Shown here one piece after another: positions 34,192-42,144 of a stretch of DNA of 64,000 bases. How positions within the stretch are numbered: position 1 is the stretch's first letter; each line of letters opens with the position of its first letter. The stretch is taken from the NCBI RefSeq assembly GCF_004208415.1, contig NZ_CP035758.1, forward strand, positions 5,642,001-5,706,000, written 5' to 3'. The DNA comes from Ktedonosporobacter rubrisoli. Its GTDB lineage: Bacteria; Chloroflexota; Ktedonobacteria; Ktedonobacterales; Ktedonobacteraceae. The notes below the pieces were generated by a model that made no database searches, was not told the DNA's origin, and saw only the letters and a list, made by a program, of their open reading frames with translations. Made by a program: the position numbers and the translations under genes.

Positions 34192-34248
34192 ACCCTCCAG
34201 TACTGAACTGATAGCTATCTTTAAATACATATATTCGCTTTGGAGGGT
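34192..34248. promoter_or_regulatory. Inverted repeat linking the transcription start to the ribosome binding site
   Basis: ACCCTCCA (34192-34199) is the exact complement of TGGAGGGT (34241-34248), the latter being the Shine-Dalgarno region of the first HNH gene. The left arm lies at or just before the predicted transcription start, so it is more likely a DNA site than an RNA hairpin unless transcription starts further upstream. Confidence 0.35.
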
Positions 34249-34257
34249 GGTTAAGGT

Positions 34258-34701
34258 ATGAAAAAAGTCTGCCCAGGCTGCAGCCAGGAGAGAGATGTTG
34301 AAGAGGACTTTCGCTGGAAACACAAAGCGCGTGGTATACGCCAGAGATGGTGCAAATTTTGCCAGGCTGAGGCCAATAGACGCCATTATCAGAACAACAA
34401 ACAAGTCTATCTCAACCGTGCAGTTGTACGTAACACATATGTAAACAATGAAAATAAGCAACGACTCTATGCTTATTTATTAGCACATCCCTGCATCGAT
34501 TGCGGCAATACCGATATACGCTGCCTCGATTTCGATCACGTCAGCGACAATAAAGCCTGCGATATATCAAAAATGCTCAATAGGGCTCTATCCTGGTCTA
34601 TCATCGAAGCTGAAATCACCAAATGTGAGGTCCGCTGTGCCAACTGCCATCGCCTCAAGACACTCGAAAGAAGTCAGCAATGGCGCTTCAGGCAAGGTTA
34701 A
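34258..34701 (+). CDS. Zinc-finger HNH-family endonuclease-like protein (copy 1)
   Basis: A 147-residue protein. An N-terminal zinc-finger region (CPGCSQE...CKFCQAE) is followed by a basic Asn/Tyr-rich helix (RRHYQNNKQVYLNR) and an HNH-like domain: HPCIDCGNTDIRCLDFDHVSDNKAC...EITKCEVRCANCHRLKT. Cys pairs and the D-F-D-H and N-C-H-R elements are those of HNH nucleases with structural zinc. It is paralogous to the next gene. The composition is more AT-rich than its neighbours, suggesting acquisition. Confidence 0.85.
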   Translation: MKKVCPGCSQERDVEEDFRWKHKARGIRQRWCKFCQAEANRRHYQNNKQVYLNRAVVRNTYVNNENKQRLYAYLLAHPCIDCGNTDIRCLDFDHVSDNKACDISKMLNRALSWSIIEAEITKCEVRCANCHRLKTLERSQQWRFRQG

Positions 34702-34753
34702 ATGATCCCACGCTATCCTCTTTTGCAAAATCAAATATTGGAGGTCCTTCATC

Positions 34754-35203
34754 ATGTCCCGAAAATACTGCAATAGTTGTGGCAAAGAGAGACCCATAGA
34801 AGAGTTTAACTGGAAGAACAAAGCTAAAGGCATACGCAATTCCCGCTGTCGCTCATGCACAACAGAGTATAGCAGGAAACATTACGAGTGCAATAAACAG
34901 TTATATATGAGCAAAGCAAGAAAGCACGATTTGCACACTTATGAGGTAAACAGACAGCGTATTTATGATTATCTTGCTACGCATCCTTGTGTTGACTGTG
35001 GCTGCAAAGATCCACGCGTTCTTGAGTTTGACCACGTAAGAGGCGTTAAAGTAGACGAAGTGTCAAGGCTACTAAGCAATAAAACTTCCTGGCCGCGCAT
35101 CGAAGCCGAAATCACCAAATGCGAGGTGCGCTGCGCCAACTGTCACCGCATCAAGACCGCCGAGCGTAGCGGCAACTGGTGGCGCTGCCAGCTTGCCCAA
35201 TAG
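34754..35203 (+). CDS. Zinc-finger HNH-family endonuclease-like protein (copy 2)
   Basis: A 149-residue paralogue of the preceding protein: CNSCGKE...CRSCTTE, RKHYECNKQLYMSKARK, HPCVDCGCKDPRVLEFDHVRGVK and EITKCEVRCANCHRIKTAERSG align throughout. GGAGG precedes the ATG by 8 bases. The C-terminal coding DNA of the two copies is still nearly identical, so the duplication is real. Both retain the apparent active-site His and zinc Cys. Possible roles are homing or host-defence nuclease; no defence partner genes are adjacent. Confidence 0.85.
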   Translation: MSRKYCNSCGKERPIEEFNWKNKAKGIRNSRCRSCTTEYSRKHYECNKQLYMSKARKHDLHTYEVNRQRIYDYLATHPCVDCGCKDPRVLEFDHVRGVKVDEVSRLLSNKTSWPRIEAEITKCEVRCANCHRIKTAERSGNWWRCQLAQ

Positions 35204-35240
35204 CGTGCTGGCAGGCCAAAAATTAGAAAAAGAACCACGC

Positions 35241-36464
35241 CTAGTGGACAGGCAGCTCTATGGTAAATTTACTGCCCTGCTCCGGCTCCGACTCGCACCA
35301 GATGCGCCCGCCATGCCGCTCAACGATATCCTTCGAGATTGCCAGCCCCAGGCCCAAACCTTGCTTTGAGGAGGCCTGGGCATCGGGAGTGCGGTAAAAC
35401 GTATCAAAGATGAGCTCCTGCTGATCTTTAGCAATCCCTCTGCCATGATCCTGCACCTCCACGATCACATGGCAGCCGTTACTGCCCACACAAATCTCCA
35501 CAGGGCTCTCCTCGGGCGAGTACTTCACCGCGTTACTGATGAGATTGACCAGCACTTGCGAAAAACGATCCTTATCTATCTGCAATTCCACAGAGCTTGG
35601 AGCCGCCTCCAGCACAATCGTGCGCCCGGTCAGCAACTGCTGATCATCTACCACTTCCCGGCAGATCTCACGTAGATCACATGGTTTCTTATGCAGCTCA
35701 GTCTTTCCGGCCCGCATCCGGCTTACATCCAGTAGCTCGTTGACAAGAGAAGTTAAACGCGTTGTCTGGTCGTCGATTTTCTCAAGCGTCGTACGCAACC
35801 CATCCATCTGTGATGAGGACTCTTTCTGCTTCGATATGCGGCGCAGAGCCAATTGAGCCTGACCACGGATCGTAGTAATTGGCGTTTTTAACTCGTGTGA
35901 GGCAATGGAGAGAAAACGATCCTTCATTTGATCCGCGTCTTCCAACTTCTGATTAATGACCTCTAGCTCGTCCGCATAGCTCTGCAACTCCTGCTCGGCC
36001 GCCAGAGCATTCAAGCGCGCGCGCTCGCGCTGCGACGTAATAATCGCAATCGTCAGACCAGAAATGACAAAGGGGATCAGCTGCACAAAGCCCTGCCAGT
36101 TGGTAAAGTCGGTATATCCGGCCGAAGGCAGCACAAAATAATCAAGCACGAACGTGCTCAAGATTACGGCTACTAATGATGGCCCTCCACCCCAAAGCAG
36201 CGCAATAAACAAAACAGCCAGAATACATAGCGAACCGGCAAAATAAAAGTGCCCGGCCAGAAATCTTTGTACAAATAATGTACCCAGCACAGTTAAGCCT
36301 ATCAGAGGAAATGCCGCAATATACCCAATGGGAGCACGACGCCATAATGGTACATCCGCAAAGTAACGCTTGCGCAACTCTGCTCTCTGCTCAAAGCTCA
36401 TACGCTTGAGGCGCGGCTCTCGACGGTCTGTATAGGCATTCGTACGCGTGGCTCTCATTTCCAT
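35241..36464 (-). CDS. Membrane sensor histidine kinase with DUF4118 domain
   Basis: A 407-residue kinase. Two-four spans in residues about 45-145 (IGYIAAFPLIGLTVLGTLFVQRF, GSLCILAVLFIALLWGGGPSLVAVILSTFVLDYF) form a KdpD-like DUF4118 region. A coiled segment (ALAAEQELQSYADELEVINQKLEDADQ) leads to the H-box FLSIASHELKTPITT with the phospho-acceptor His. The ATPase domain has NLISNAVKYSPEES, VQDHGRGIA, FDTFYRT and GLGLGLAIS. The start at 36464 (MEMRATRT) follows GGAG by 8 bases. No response regulator gene is adjacent, so it is an orphan kinase. Confidence 0.9.
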   Translation of the reverse strand: MEMRATRTNAYTDRREPRLKRMSFEQRAELRKRYFADVPLWRRAPIGYIAAFPLIGLTVLGTLFVQRFLAGHFYFAGSLCILAVLFIALLWGGGPSLVAVILSTFVLDYFVLPSAGYTDFTNWQGFVQLIPFVISGLTIAIITSQRERARLNALAAEQELQSYADELEVINQKLEDADQMKDRFLSIASHELKTPITTIRGQAQLALRRISKQKESSSQMDGLRTTLEKIDDQTTRLTSLVNELLDVSRMRAGKTELHKKPCDLREICREVVDDQQLLTGRTIVLEAAPSSVELQIDKDRFSQVLVNLISNAVKYSPEESPVEICVGSNGCHVIVEVQDHGRGIAKDQQELIFDTFYRTPDAQASSKQGLGLGLAISKDIVERHGGRIWCESEPEQGSKFTIELPVH

Positions 36465-36926
36465 GCCTGCTCTCCACATAGAACTATCTTTCGCTATAGC
36501 AGTGTAACACAATTAGATGAGTTTAAGCAAACTCTACAATGTTAATATATCTTACCTGACTCACTCTTATTATGGCAAAAGATAATTTATTGTTTATTTA
36601 TGCATTACCATAATACGAGCATTCTGCCATATCCAGTATATTGAGGGAAAAATGTAATTGATCTATCGCAAACTAATAGCAGATGACCCTCACTGCAAAA
36701 CAGGCAGTCACTGCAATAAAACCGTATCTCGCTGCAGACCAGTGATGACCTCCAGGCAGTTTTCCAATAATCCTCTATATCATTCTATAGAATGATACGT
36801 CAAAGCTCGTCTTTGTGTTACTTACAGATGACCTTTATCCGGCAGCAAATACAGAGCGTTGCACCAGACAAGAACAGGGCAGAAAGCTTACAGCCGGCCT
36901 ACTGCGTGATAGTCATTACCACCCTA
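36465..36926. other. Intergenic region with an 18-bp perfect palindrome
   Basis: The 462 bases between the DUF2182 gene and the sensor kinase gene (both minus strand) hold the kinase promoter region. A perfect palindrome ATCATTCTATAGAATGAT at 36779-36796 could be an operator or terminator stem, and CACTGCAA occurs twice near 36690-36720. No gene was recognised. Confidence 0.4.
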
Positions 36927-37697
36927 TCAGAGCAAAGCCGCCCACAACAGAGCCAGCAGTAAAAACGCTCCTCCAACCACAAACCTGAAGATACGCACTT
37001 CGGGTAACCCCTTCTCTAAGAGAATAACTAGAGCAACCAGAGCCATAGCTAACAGATTTTTTCCTCCCAACCCGAACGTCACCAACATTAATGCCCAGCA
37101 TGAGCCAACACAATACCAGCTATAGCGCCATCCCAGGGCACCTGCCGTACGCAAGCCAGAGCCCTTACATAAGCTCAGATGTGCCCCACAGCCCAGCAAA
37201 CAGCGCCGCTTAAAACGGCAAAGCTGGAAGCCACCGGCCAGCGCGAAAAGGACAAGCGTAATTACTTCCGCATGCTGATAGAGCCATTCCCAGTGATTGA
37301 CAAGCCAGTGTACACATGTATCGCCAAGAAAGGCCAGCACACCAAAGATCGTCCAGACAGCCGCATACACAAGAAGAAAGATTGCCTGCATCTTCCAACC
37401 GCCCCTCCCACGCTCAGGGACCAGAAGAAAAAGCGTTGGTAAAGTAGAGGGAAGCATCATAGCCAGAGTCATCACCTGCCACATGAGCAAAAACACGGCA
37501 AGTGCGAGCAGCCAGGGTAGATGACCCGAGTTAAGTAGATAATCATGGTCAAATAGAACTAACTGGTTCGTCAAAGTAGCCATGAATAAAGCCAGCCAGG
37601 CTACTAGAGCAAGCGTCCAGGGCCATAAAATGCCCAACCGGGACCAGCGGCCTCCCACCTTCCCAGTTGACAAGCTAATCTCGTTCTCGCTTTCCAT
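36927..37697 (-). CDS. DUF2182-family integral membrane protein (predicted metal-binding)
   Basis: A 256-residue protein with about six spans (WTLALVAWLALFMATLTNQL, LPWLLALAVFLLMWQVMTLAMMLPSTLPTLFLL, MQAIFLLVYAAVWTIFGVLAFL, VITLVLFALAGGFQLC, LMLVTFGLGGKNLLAMALVALVILLEKGLP and RFVVGGAFLLLALLW). The W-x-V-M-T-L-A-M-M-L-P block and the FKRRCLLGCGAHLSLC cysteine cluster are characteristic of DUF2182. It lies 35 bases from a CsoR-type metal sensor, which supports a role in copper or other soft-metal handling. Confidence 0.82.
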   Translation of the reverse strand: MESENEISLSTGKVGGRWSRLGILWPWTLALVAWLALFMATLTNQLVLFDHDYLLNSGHLPWLLALAVFLLMWQVMTLAMMLPSTLPTLFLLVPERGRGGWKMQAIFLLVYAAVWTIFGVLAFLGDTCVHWLVNHWEWLYQHAEVITLVLFALAGGFQLCRFKRRCLLGCGAHLSLCKGSGLRTAGALGWRYSWYCVGSCWALMLVTFGLGGKNLLAMALVALVILLEKGLPEVRIFRFVVGGAFLLLALLWAALL

Positions 37698-37732
37698 CCA
37701 GATACCTCATTGCAGCTCATCGCGCCAGACCT

Positions 37733-38002
37733 TTAGCGATTGCCGATAAGGCCATAGATTTCCAGAAGCTCTTGAATAATTGCCTCCTCGCGCCCTTCTC
37801 TCATGCCAGCCGATACACAGCTAGACATGTGCCCCTCCATAATAAAGCTTTCCAGCTGCTCCAGAGCCTTACGGATAAGCAAGGCCTGATGCAAAATATC
37901 GGGGCAATATGCATCCTCGGTAATGAGTTGGCGCAGCACAATGATCTGCTCTCTGATCAAGGAGAGCTGCTGAAGTGAGCCCTGACGGCAATCGGTATGC
38001 AT
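37733..38002 (-). CDS. CsoR/FrmR-family metal-sensing repressor
   Basis: An 89-residue all-helical repressor. Ligands Cys33 (in AYCPDIL), His58 and Cys62 (in EGHMSSC) are spaced exactly as the Cu(I) site of M. tuberculosis CsoR (C-x24-H-x3-C). The N-terminal half is divergent (REQIIVLRQLITEDAYC rather than E-G-Q-V-R-G), so the sensed metal could differ. It probably controls itself and the downstream DUF2182 gene, with which it is in line on the minus strand. A GGTGGTG site precedes the ATG. Confidence 0.85.
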   Translation of the reverse strand: MHTDCRQGSLQQLSLIREQIIVLRQLITEDAYCPDILHQALLIRKALEQLESFIMEGHMSSCVSAGMREGREEAIIQELLEIYGLIGNR

Positions 38003-38227
38003 AAATACACCACCTTAGAAAAGCAGCAGAAATATCCCTCAACGCGCTCCATTCCTACCAACATACAATACTATTTTCATCTCTATTTCAACGTAGAGGC
38101 AAGGCAATGTACCGCAGATAGTTCATCAGTTTAAAGAGCTATTTCCAGCTTGATTCTTCATAGCCCCTAACACATTTTATACTCATTAATAGATATAAAG
38201 CAAGCAAGGCCTCAAAGTTTATACATA
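38003..38227. other. Intergenic region, no gene
   Basis: It holds the CsoR gene's upstream region on the left and the Clp gene's terminator on the right. No GC-tract operator of the classical CsoR type was seen. Confidence 0.35.
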
Positions 38228-38274
38228 TAAAAAGCCCATCCACCGCTCCCTTTTGAGGAAGTAGTGGACGGGCT
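38228..38274 (-). terminator. Rho-independent terminator of the Clp ATPase gene
   Basis: On the minus strand AGCCCGTCCAC pairs with GTGGATGGGCT (11 bp, one G-T pair) and is followed by TTTTTA. A strong intrinsic terminator 40 bases after the stop. Confidence 0.9.
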
Positions 38275-38312
38275 ACTGATTGCGAGGTGAACACTCGCGC
38301 GTAGTTTATCTA

Positions 38313-40535
38313 TTATGCGTGTTGGGCAACCGCCTGGGCGTTTACCACGATCTGACCATCGCTTACCGAGAGAACCACGGTCTGACCCTCAGCGATCTTA
38401 CCATCGAGCAAGGCATCTGCCAGAGCATCATCGACATGGGTCTGGATAGCTCGGCGTAACGGACGAGCACCATACTCCTCATCAAAGCCTTCCTCCAACA
38501 GCAGATCGCGCACCTCATCACTGACCTCTAGAGCCATACCTTGCTCCTGTAGGCGGAAGCGAACCTGATTGAGCATTAGATCGACGATGCGATAGAGCTC
38601 AACTTTGCCCAGAGCATGGAAGACAACTATCTGGTCGATACGGTTAATGAATTCTGGGCGGAAGATCCGCTTCAGATTATCCAAAGCCTTCGAGCGCATT
38701 GCCTCGTGCTGCTCATCGCGTGCATCCTCGTCACGTTTGGCCGAGAAGCCGATACGAGCTGCGCGCTTGAGATCAGAGCTACCAGCATTGCTAGTCATAA
38801 TCACTACGGTATTCTTGAAGTCTACCGTGCGACCCTGACCATCGGTAAGACGACCATCATCCATAATCTGCAACAGGGCGTTGAAGACTTCCGGATGCGC
38901 CTTCTCAACCTCGTCCAGGAGGATTACGCTATATGGGCGGCGGCGGACCTGCTCGGTCAACTGGCCACCTTCATCATAGCCAACATATCCCGGAGGGCTG
39001 CCAAACAGGCGAGCTACAGTATGCGGCTCCATGTATTCCGACATATCCAGCCGGATCATGTTCTCTTCGCCACCAAAGAGCTCGGCGGCCAGGGCCTTGG
39101 CCAGCTCTGTCTTACCAACACCTGTCGGTCCAAGGAACAGGAACGAACCGATTGGCCGCTTGGGATCTTTCAGGCCAGCGCGTGAGCGCCTGATAGCCTT
39201 GGCGACAGCCGAAATCGCCTCATCCTGGCCAATGACCCGCTTGCGCAGATCGCTCTCCAGATTCTTCAGATTCTGCCGCTCGCTCTCTAGCATCTGGCTT
39301 ACGGGAACACCGGTCCAGTTCTCAACCACGCGAGCGATATGCTCAGGGGTGACGATCAGCGAAACCATCTCGCTTGACTGACCGCGTGCCCTCTCAAGTT
39401 TAGAGAGTGCCAACAACTCTTGCTGACGTAAGAGTGCGGCGCGCTCATAATCTTCAGCATTAGCCGCAGCCTCTTTCTGAGCCTGGATATCAGCCAGCTC
39501 TTTTTCGAGATCGGAAATCGAGGTTGGGCTGATGATGCCTTTCTCGCTCGCCTCTAAGCGCAGAGCAGAACCGGCCTCGTCCATCACATCAATTGCTTTG
39601 TCTGGCAAGAAGCGATCGTTGATATAGCGATCAGAGAGCTTGACAGCCGCTTCAATTGCTTCATCGGTCACGCTTACGCCGTGGTGCGCTTCATAGTTTG
39701 GTCGCACCATCTGCAGCATAGTAACAGCCTCTTCAGCCGAAGGCTCACCTACCATCACAGGTTGGAAGCGGCGCTCTAGCGCAGCATCCTTCTCAATATG
39801 CTTGCGATATTCATCAAGGGTGGTCGCCCCAATACAGCGCAACTCGCCACGAGCCAGGGCAGGCTTGATCATGTCGCTAGCCCCAACCGCACCCTCAGCA
39901 GCACCAGCCCCGACAACTGTATGCAATTCATCTATAAAGACAATAATTTCGGGCGCCTGGCGCAATTCCTCAAGGATCGATTTGACCCTCTGCTCAAACT
40001 GGCCACGGAACATCGCACCGGCCACCATGCCACCAATATTTAGCGAGACAATACGCTTGCCGCGCAGCGTGGGCGGGACATTCCCTTCGTTTATACGCCG
40101 GGCTAAGCCCTCGACAATGGCTGTCTTACCAACGCCTGGCTCACCAATCAGTACAGGGTTATTCTTCTGGCGTCGTCCCAGCACTGTGATGACGCGACGC
40201 AGTTCGCGATCGCGGCCCGCCGCCGGGTCCAATTTTCCTTCAGCAGCCTCAGCCGTCAGGTCTCGTCCAAACTGGTCTAAGGTTGGTGTTTTACTATCTT
40301 TAGCTTGCCTCTGCGCAGTCGCGGTATTTACGCCACCGGCAGCGGAGGCAGCATTATTCTTGTTAAAGAAACCAAAGGGAGCACCTATTGCACCATCAAG
40401 GCCTTCCATCTGCCCCATGGCTCTCATCAGTTCGTCAGCGCACGACTGGCACAGGTAATGATGCTGGCGTCGTCCGTTAACCATCTGATCGATGCGTACA
40501 CTGGCAGAGTTCTCTTGGCAACGTTCACATTTCAT
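38313..40535 (-). CDS. ClpE-like AAA+ chaperone subunit of the Clp protease
   Basis: A 740-residue Hsp100 protein. The N-terminus is a zinc finger (MKCERCQENSASVRI...HYLCQSCADE) instead of the usual Clp N-domain, as in ClpE. First ATPase: LIGEPGVGKTAIVEGLA and IIVFIDELHTVVGAG. A UVR-like insert (ANAEDYERAALLRQQELLALSKLE) sits between the domains. Second ATPase: FLFLGPTGVGKTELAKAL, SVILLDEVEKAHPEVFN, and the sensor-2 region GARPLRRAIQ. It presumably unfolds proteins for ClpP, which is not in this window. Two CIRCE promoters upstream indicate HrcA control. Confidence 0.93.
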   Translation of the reverse strand: MKCERCQENSASVRIDQMVNGRRQHHYLCQSCADELMRAMGQMEGLDGAIGAPFGFFNKNNAASAAGGVNTATAQRQAKDSKTPTLDQFGRDLTAEAAEGKLDPAAGRDRELRRVITVLGRRQKNNPVLIGEPGVGKTAIVEGLARRINEGNVPPTLRGKRIVSLNIGGMVAGAMFRGQFEQRVKSILEELRQAPEIIVFIDELHTVVGAGAAEGAVGASDMIKPALARGELRCIGATTLDEYRKHIEKDAALERRFQPVMVGEPSAEEAVTMLQMVRPNYEAHHGVSVTDEAIEAAVKLSDRYINDRFLPDKAIDVMDEAGSALRLEASEKGIISPTSISDLEKELADIQAQKEAAANAEDYERAALLRQQELLALSKLERARGQSSEMVSLIVTPEHIARVVENWTGVPVSQMLESERQNLKNLESDLRKRVIGQDEAISAVAKAIRRSRAGLKDPKRPIGSFLFLGPTGVGKTELAKALAAELFGGEENMIRLDMSEYMEPHTVARLFGSPPGYVGYDEGGQLTEQVRRRPYSVILLDEVEKAHPEVFNALLQIMDDGRLTDGQGRTVDFKNTVVIMTSNAGSSDLKRAARIGFSAKRDEDARDEQHEAMRSKALDNLKRIFRPEFINRIDQIVVFHALGKVELYRIVDLMLNQVRFRLQEQGMALEVSDEVRDLLLEEGFDEEYGARPLRRAIQTHVDDALADALLDGKIAEGQTVVLSVSDGQIVVNAQAVAQHA

Positions 40536-40610
40536 TTATGTATGCTCCTCATCTTTCAGATGTGGCGTTCCACATGTATGGTATTAGCAGACAATCGAGG
40601 CGACTGCTAA

Positions 40611-40639
40611 ATTATAGCAGAGACAACTCATTCTGTCTA
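40611..40639 (-). promoter_or_regulatory. Promoter 1 of the Clp ATPase gene
   Basis: On the minus strand TAGACA (complement of 40634-40639), 17 bases, TATAAT (complement of 40611-40616). The Clp start codon lies about 75 bases downstream, with GAGGAG as ribosome site. Confidence 0.75.
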
Positions 40640-40663
40640 GCACTCTCTTGCCATGATTGCTAA
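40637..40663. promoter_or_regulatory. CIRCE element 1 (HrcA operator)
   Basis: CTAGCACTC-N9-GATTGCTAA; matches the CIRCE consensus TTAGCACTC-N9-GAGTGCTAA at 8/9 positions in each arm, with the correct 9-base spacer. It overlaps the -35 element of promoter 1. Confidence 0.85.
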
Positions 40664-40897
40664 TTCACTATCTATAACATCGGGAAGAGGAAGATTATTC
40701 CCCTCATAGTCTTCTTCTGGATCTTTTCACTTCTTATGGAGAGCAGCGTAGTCAGTGTATGCTATACCCTCTTTATGCCGCTATGAGAAATAGCTTCCTT
40801 CATGACGCTCTCTCTTTTTCTTGCGCCCTACGCTTTTTCGCCTCTAGCGATGCGGCAACTGTATCCTACACTGCTACATTCAAGGATGTGATGTCAG
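40664..40897. other. Spacer between two tandem heat-shock promoters
   Basis: No gene is evident; a 61-codon plus-strand frame (40759-40944) lacks a ribosome site. The 24 bases after each CIRCE (GATTGCTAATTCACTATCTATAAC start) are identical, showing that the promoter region was duplicated and the spacer then diverged. Confidence 0.5.
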
Positions 40898-40927
40898 ATT
40901 ATATCACGGCATCTTCGGCCATGTCTA
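40898..40927 (-). promoter_or_regulatory. Promoter 2 of the Clp ATPase gene (upstream copy)
   Basis: On the minus strand TAGACA (complement of 40922-40927), 18 bases, TATAAT (complement of 40898-40903), the same layout as promoter 1. A transcript from here would have a leader of about 360 bases. Confidence 0.65.
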
Positions 40928-40951
40928 GCGCTCTTCATCCCTGATTGCTAA
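40925..40951. promoter_or_regulatory. CIRCE element 2 (HrcA operator)
   Basis: CTAGCGCTC-N9-GATTGCTAA; 7/9 and 8/9 to consensus with the correct spacer, overlapping the -35 of promoter 2. Confidence 0.78.
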
Positions 40952-41030
40952 TTCACTATCTATAACGTGTGATAGGGAGGAGTTATTCCCACCAAATATC
41001 TCTTTTTGGAACGTTTAGCAAAGGTGCTCA

Positions 41031-41064
41031 AATAAAAACAGCGTACCACAAGTGCGCACGCTGT
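41031..41064 (-). terminator. Rho-independent terminator of the 41090-41815 gene
   Basis: On the minus strand ACAGCGT (complement of 41058-41064) pairs with ACGCTGT, with a 13-base loop partly pairing internally, followed by TTTTTATTTG. Confidence 0.82.
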
Positions 41065-41089
41065 AGGGCAGCCTAAAATCAGGCTTTGC

Positions 41090-41815
41090 TCAAGCGCCTT
41101 TTTCCTCCACGACTGGAGTTGCAGAAGTTTCTTCACGCTGCGCCATCAAGGCCTGAGCCCGTTTGTTTCCTTTACGCGAGTAGAGCATCGTCCAGACAAT
41201 CACAAGGCCCATCGTGCCATAGAAAACAAAAGGCGAGATCAGCAGAAATTCTTGCACGCTCAATATAAAAGCCAGAGCGGTACGTATAATCGCTTCAAGT
41301 ACAAAAGCCAGGCCCCAGACAATCGTGGAGACGCGCATAGAAATGCGGAAGCCGCGATACTGCCAGAGCGAATTAAACCAAGCCACTTTTTCCGGCACAT
41401 TGCCTGTGGCAAAGTGGCGCGCAAAAAAGAAGCCGAGCGGACGCGGGAAGAGAAGCGAAACGAGATAGGCCAGGCCAAAGGCACCTGTAAAGAAAGATTC
41501 ACGAACCAGGTAGAGGCGTGGGCTCCCGCCAAGGAGCATCAGGAAGAGACTAATGGCAATTCCAGCCAGGACAATACCTGCGATAAGATCAATACGGCGT
41601 TTGCGAATCACGCCCACAATAGAGTCTATTATTGGCGGAACGCCAGAAAGAAGCAAAGCCCAGATCTCTGGCATTCGCGTGTAGCTGGTTAACAGAGAAT
41701 AGATAATGAATGGTAATGCTCCGTTGATAAGGATGCTATAACCAATACCAAGCGTACTGGAAATCATTCTAGCTTTTTTAGAAGCATCAGCGTTGAGCGG
41801 GGACGAGTTTGCCAC
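41090..41815 (-). CDS. Multi-span membrane protein, VC0807-like
   Basis: A 241-residue protein with five to six spans (for example SILINGALPFIIYSLLTSYT, LIAGIVLAGIAISLFLMLLGG, FFTGAFGLAYLVSLLF, ISMRVSTIVWGLAFVLEAIIR and PFVFYGTMGLVIVWTMLYS). The P-F-I-I-Y, ...ALLLSGVPPIIDSIVGVIRKRRID and S-F-F-T-G-A-F-G-x-x-x-L-x-S blocks resemble the VC0807/DUF3159-like family. The start is proposed at GTG 41815, with GAGAGGAG 9 bases upstream; the open frame extends 42 codons further without a ribosome site. Function unknown. Confidence 0.68.
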   Translation of the reverse strand: MANSSPLNADASKKARMISSTLGIGYSILINGALPFIIYSLLTSYTRMPEIWALLLSGVPPIIDSIVGVIRKRRIDLIAGIVLAGIAISLFLMLLGGSPRLYLVRESFFTGAFGLAYLVSLLFPRPLGFFFARHFATGNVPEKVAWFNSLWQYRGFRISMRVSTIVWGLAFVLEAIIRTALAFILSVQEFLLISPFVFYGTMGLVIVWTMLYSRKGNKRAQALMAQREETSATPVVEEKGA

Positions 41816-42144
41816 TACAAGTAACTCCTCTCGTGCGCTGCCTGGCAAGATAAGGCAGATAGCATTCAGTTTAGCAATAGATGTATCAAGGTTTCTTGAA
41901 TCTATAAAATCTATACGAGGTATATGCCGACAATGTTGCATGGGGATGCTTGCTTATGAATAAAGGCTTTTGTACAGGTGTGCATAAGACACGTCACAAT
42001 ATACTCTATGTATTGCACAAAGACAATATTCTTGAGGGGAAAATGGCAGCTTGTGCTTCCAGGCCATAAACCAGCACTGCCATGAGAAAACCCCTGGCCT
42101 TCTTACATCTAGTCAGTCTTGCTAAGTTGATCCACATCAGCAAG
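41816..42144. other. Intergenic region between two minus-strand membrane-protein genes
   Basis: It includes the untranslated extension of the preceding frame and an imperfect hairpin CTTGCT/AGCAAG at 42118-42144 just after the stop of the 42145 gene. Nothing else recognised. Confidence 0.4.

Larger units (their letters stand above)
33935..34257. other. AT-rich intergenic region before the HNH genes
   Basis: About 320 bases, clearly more AT-rich than the surroundings. It contains a consensus promoter (listed) and an 8-bp inverted repeat that involves the ribosome binding site of the first HNH gene. Nothing else recognised. Confidence 0.45.

Noticed and set aside
33724..35240. tRNA genes as an attachment site of an integrated element
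   Set aside because: No direct repeat of the tRNA 3' end and no integrase were seen to the right, and the segment is only about 1.3 kb, so integration is not supported.
40759..40944. 61-codon frame between the two CIRCE elements
   Set aside because: It runs through the second promoter and CIRCE on the opposite strand and has no ribosome site.
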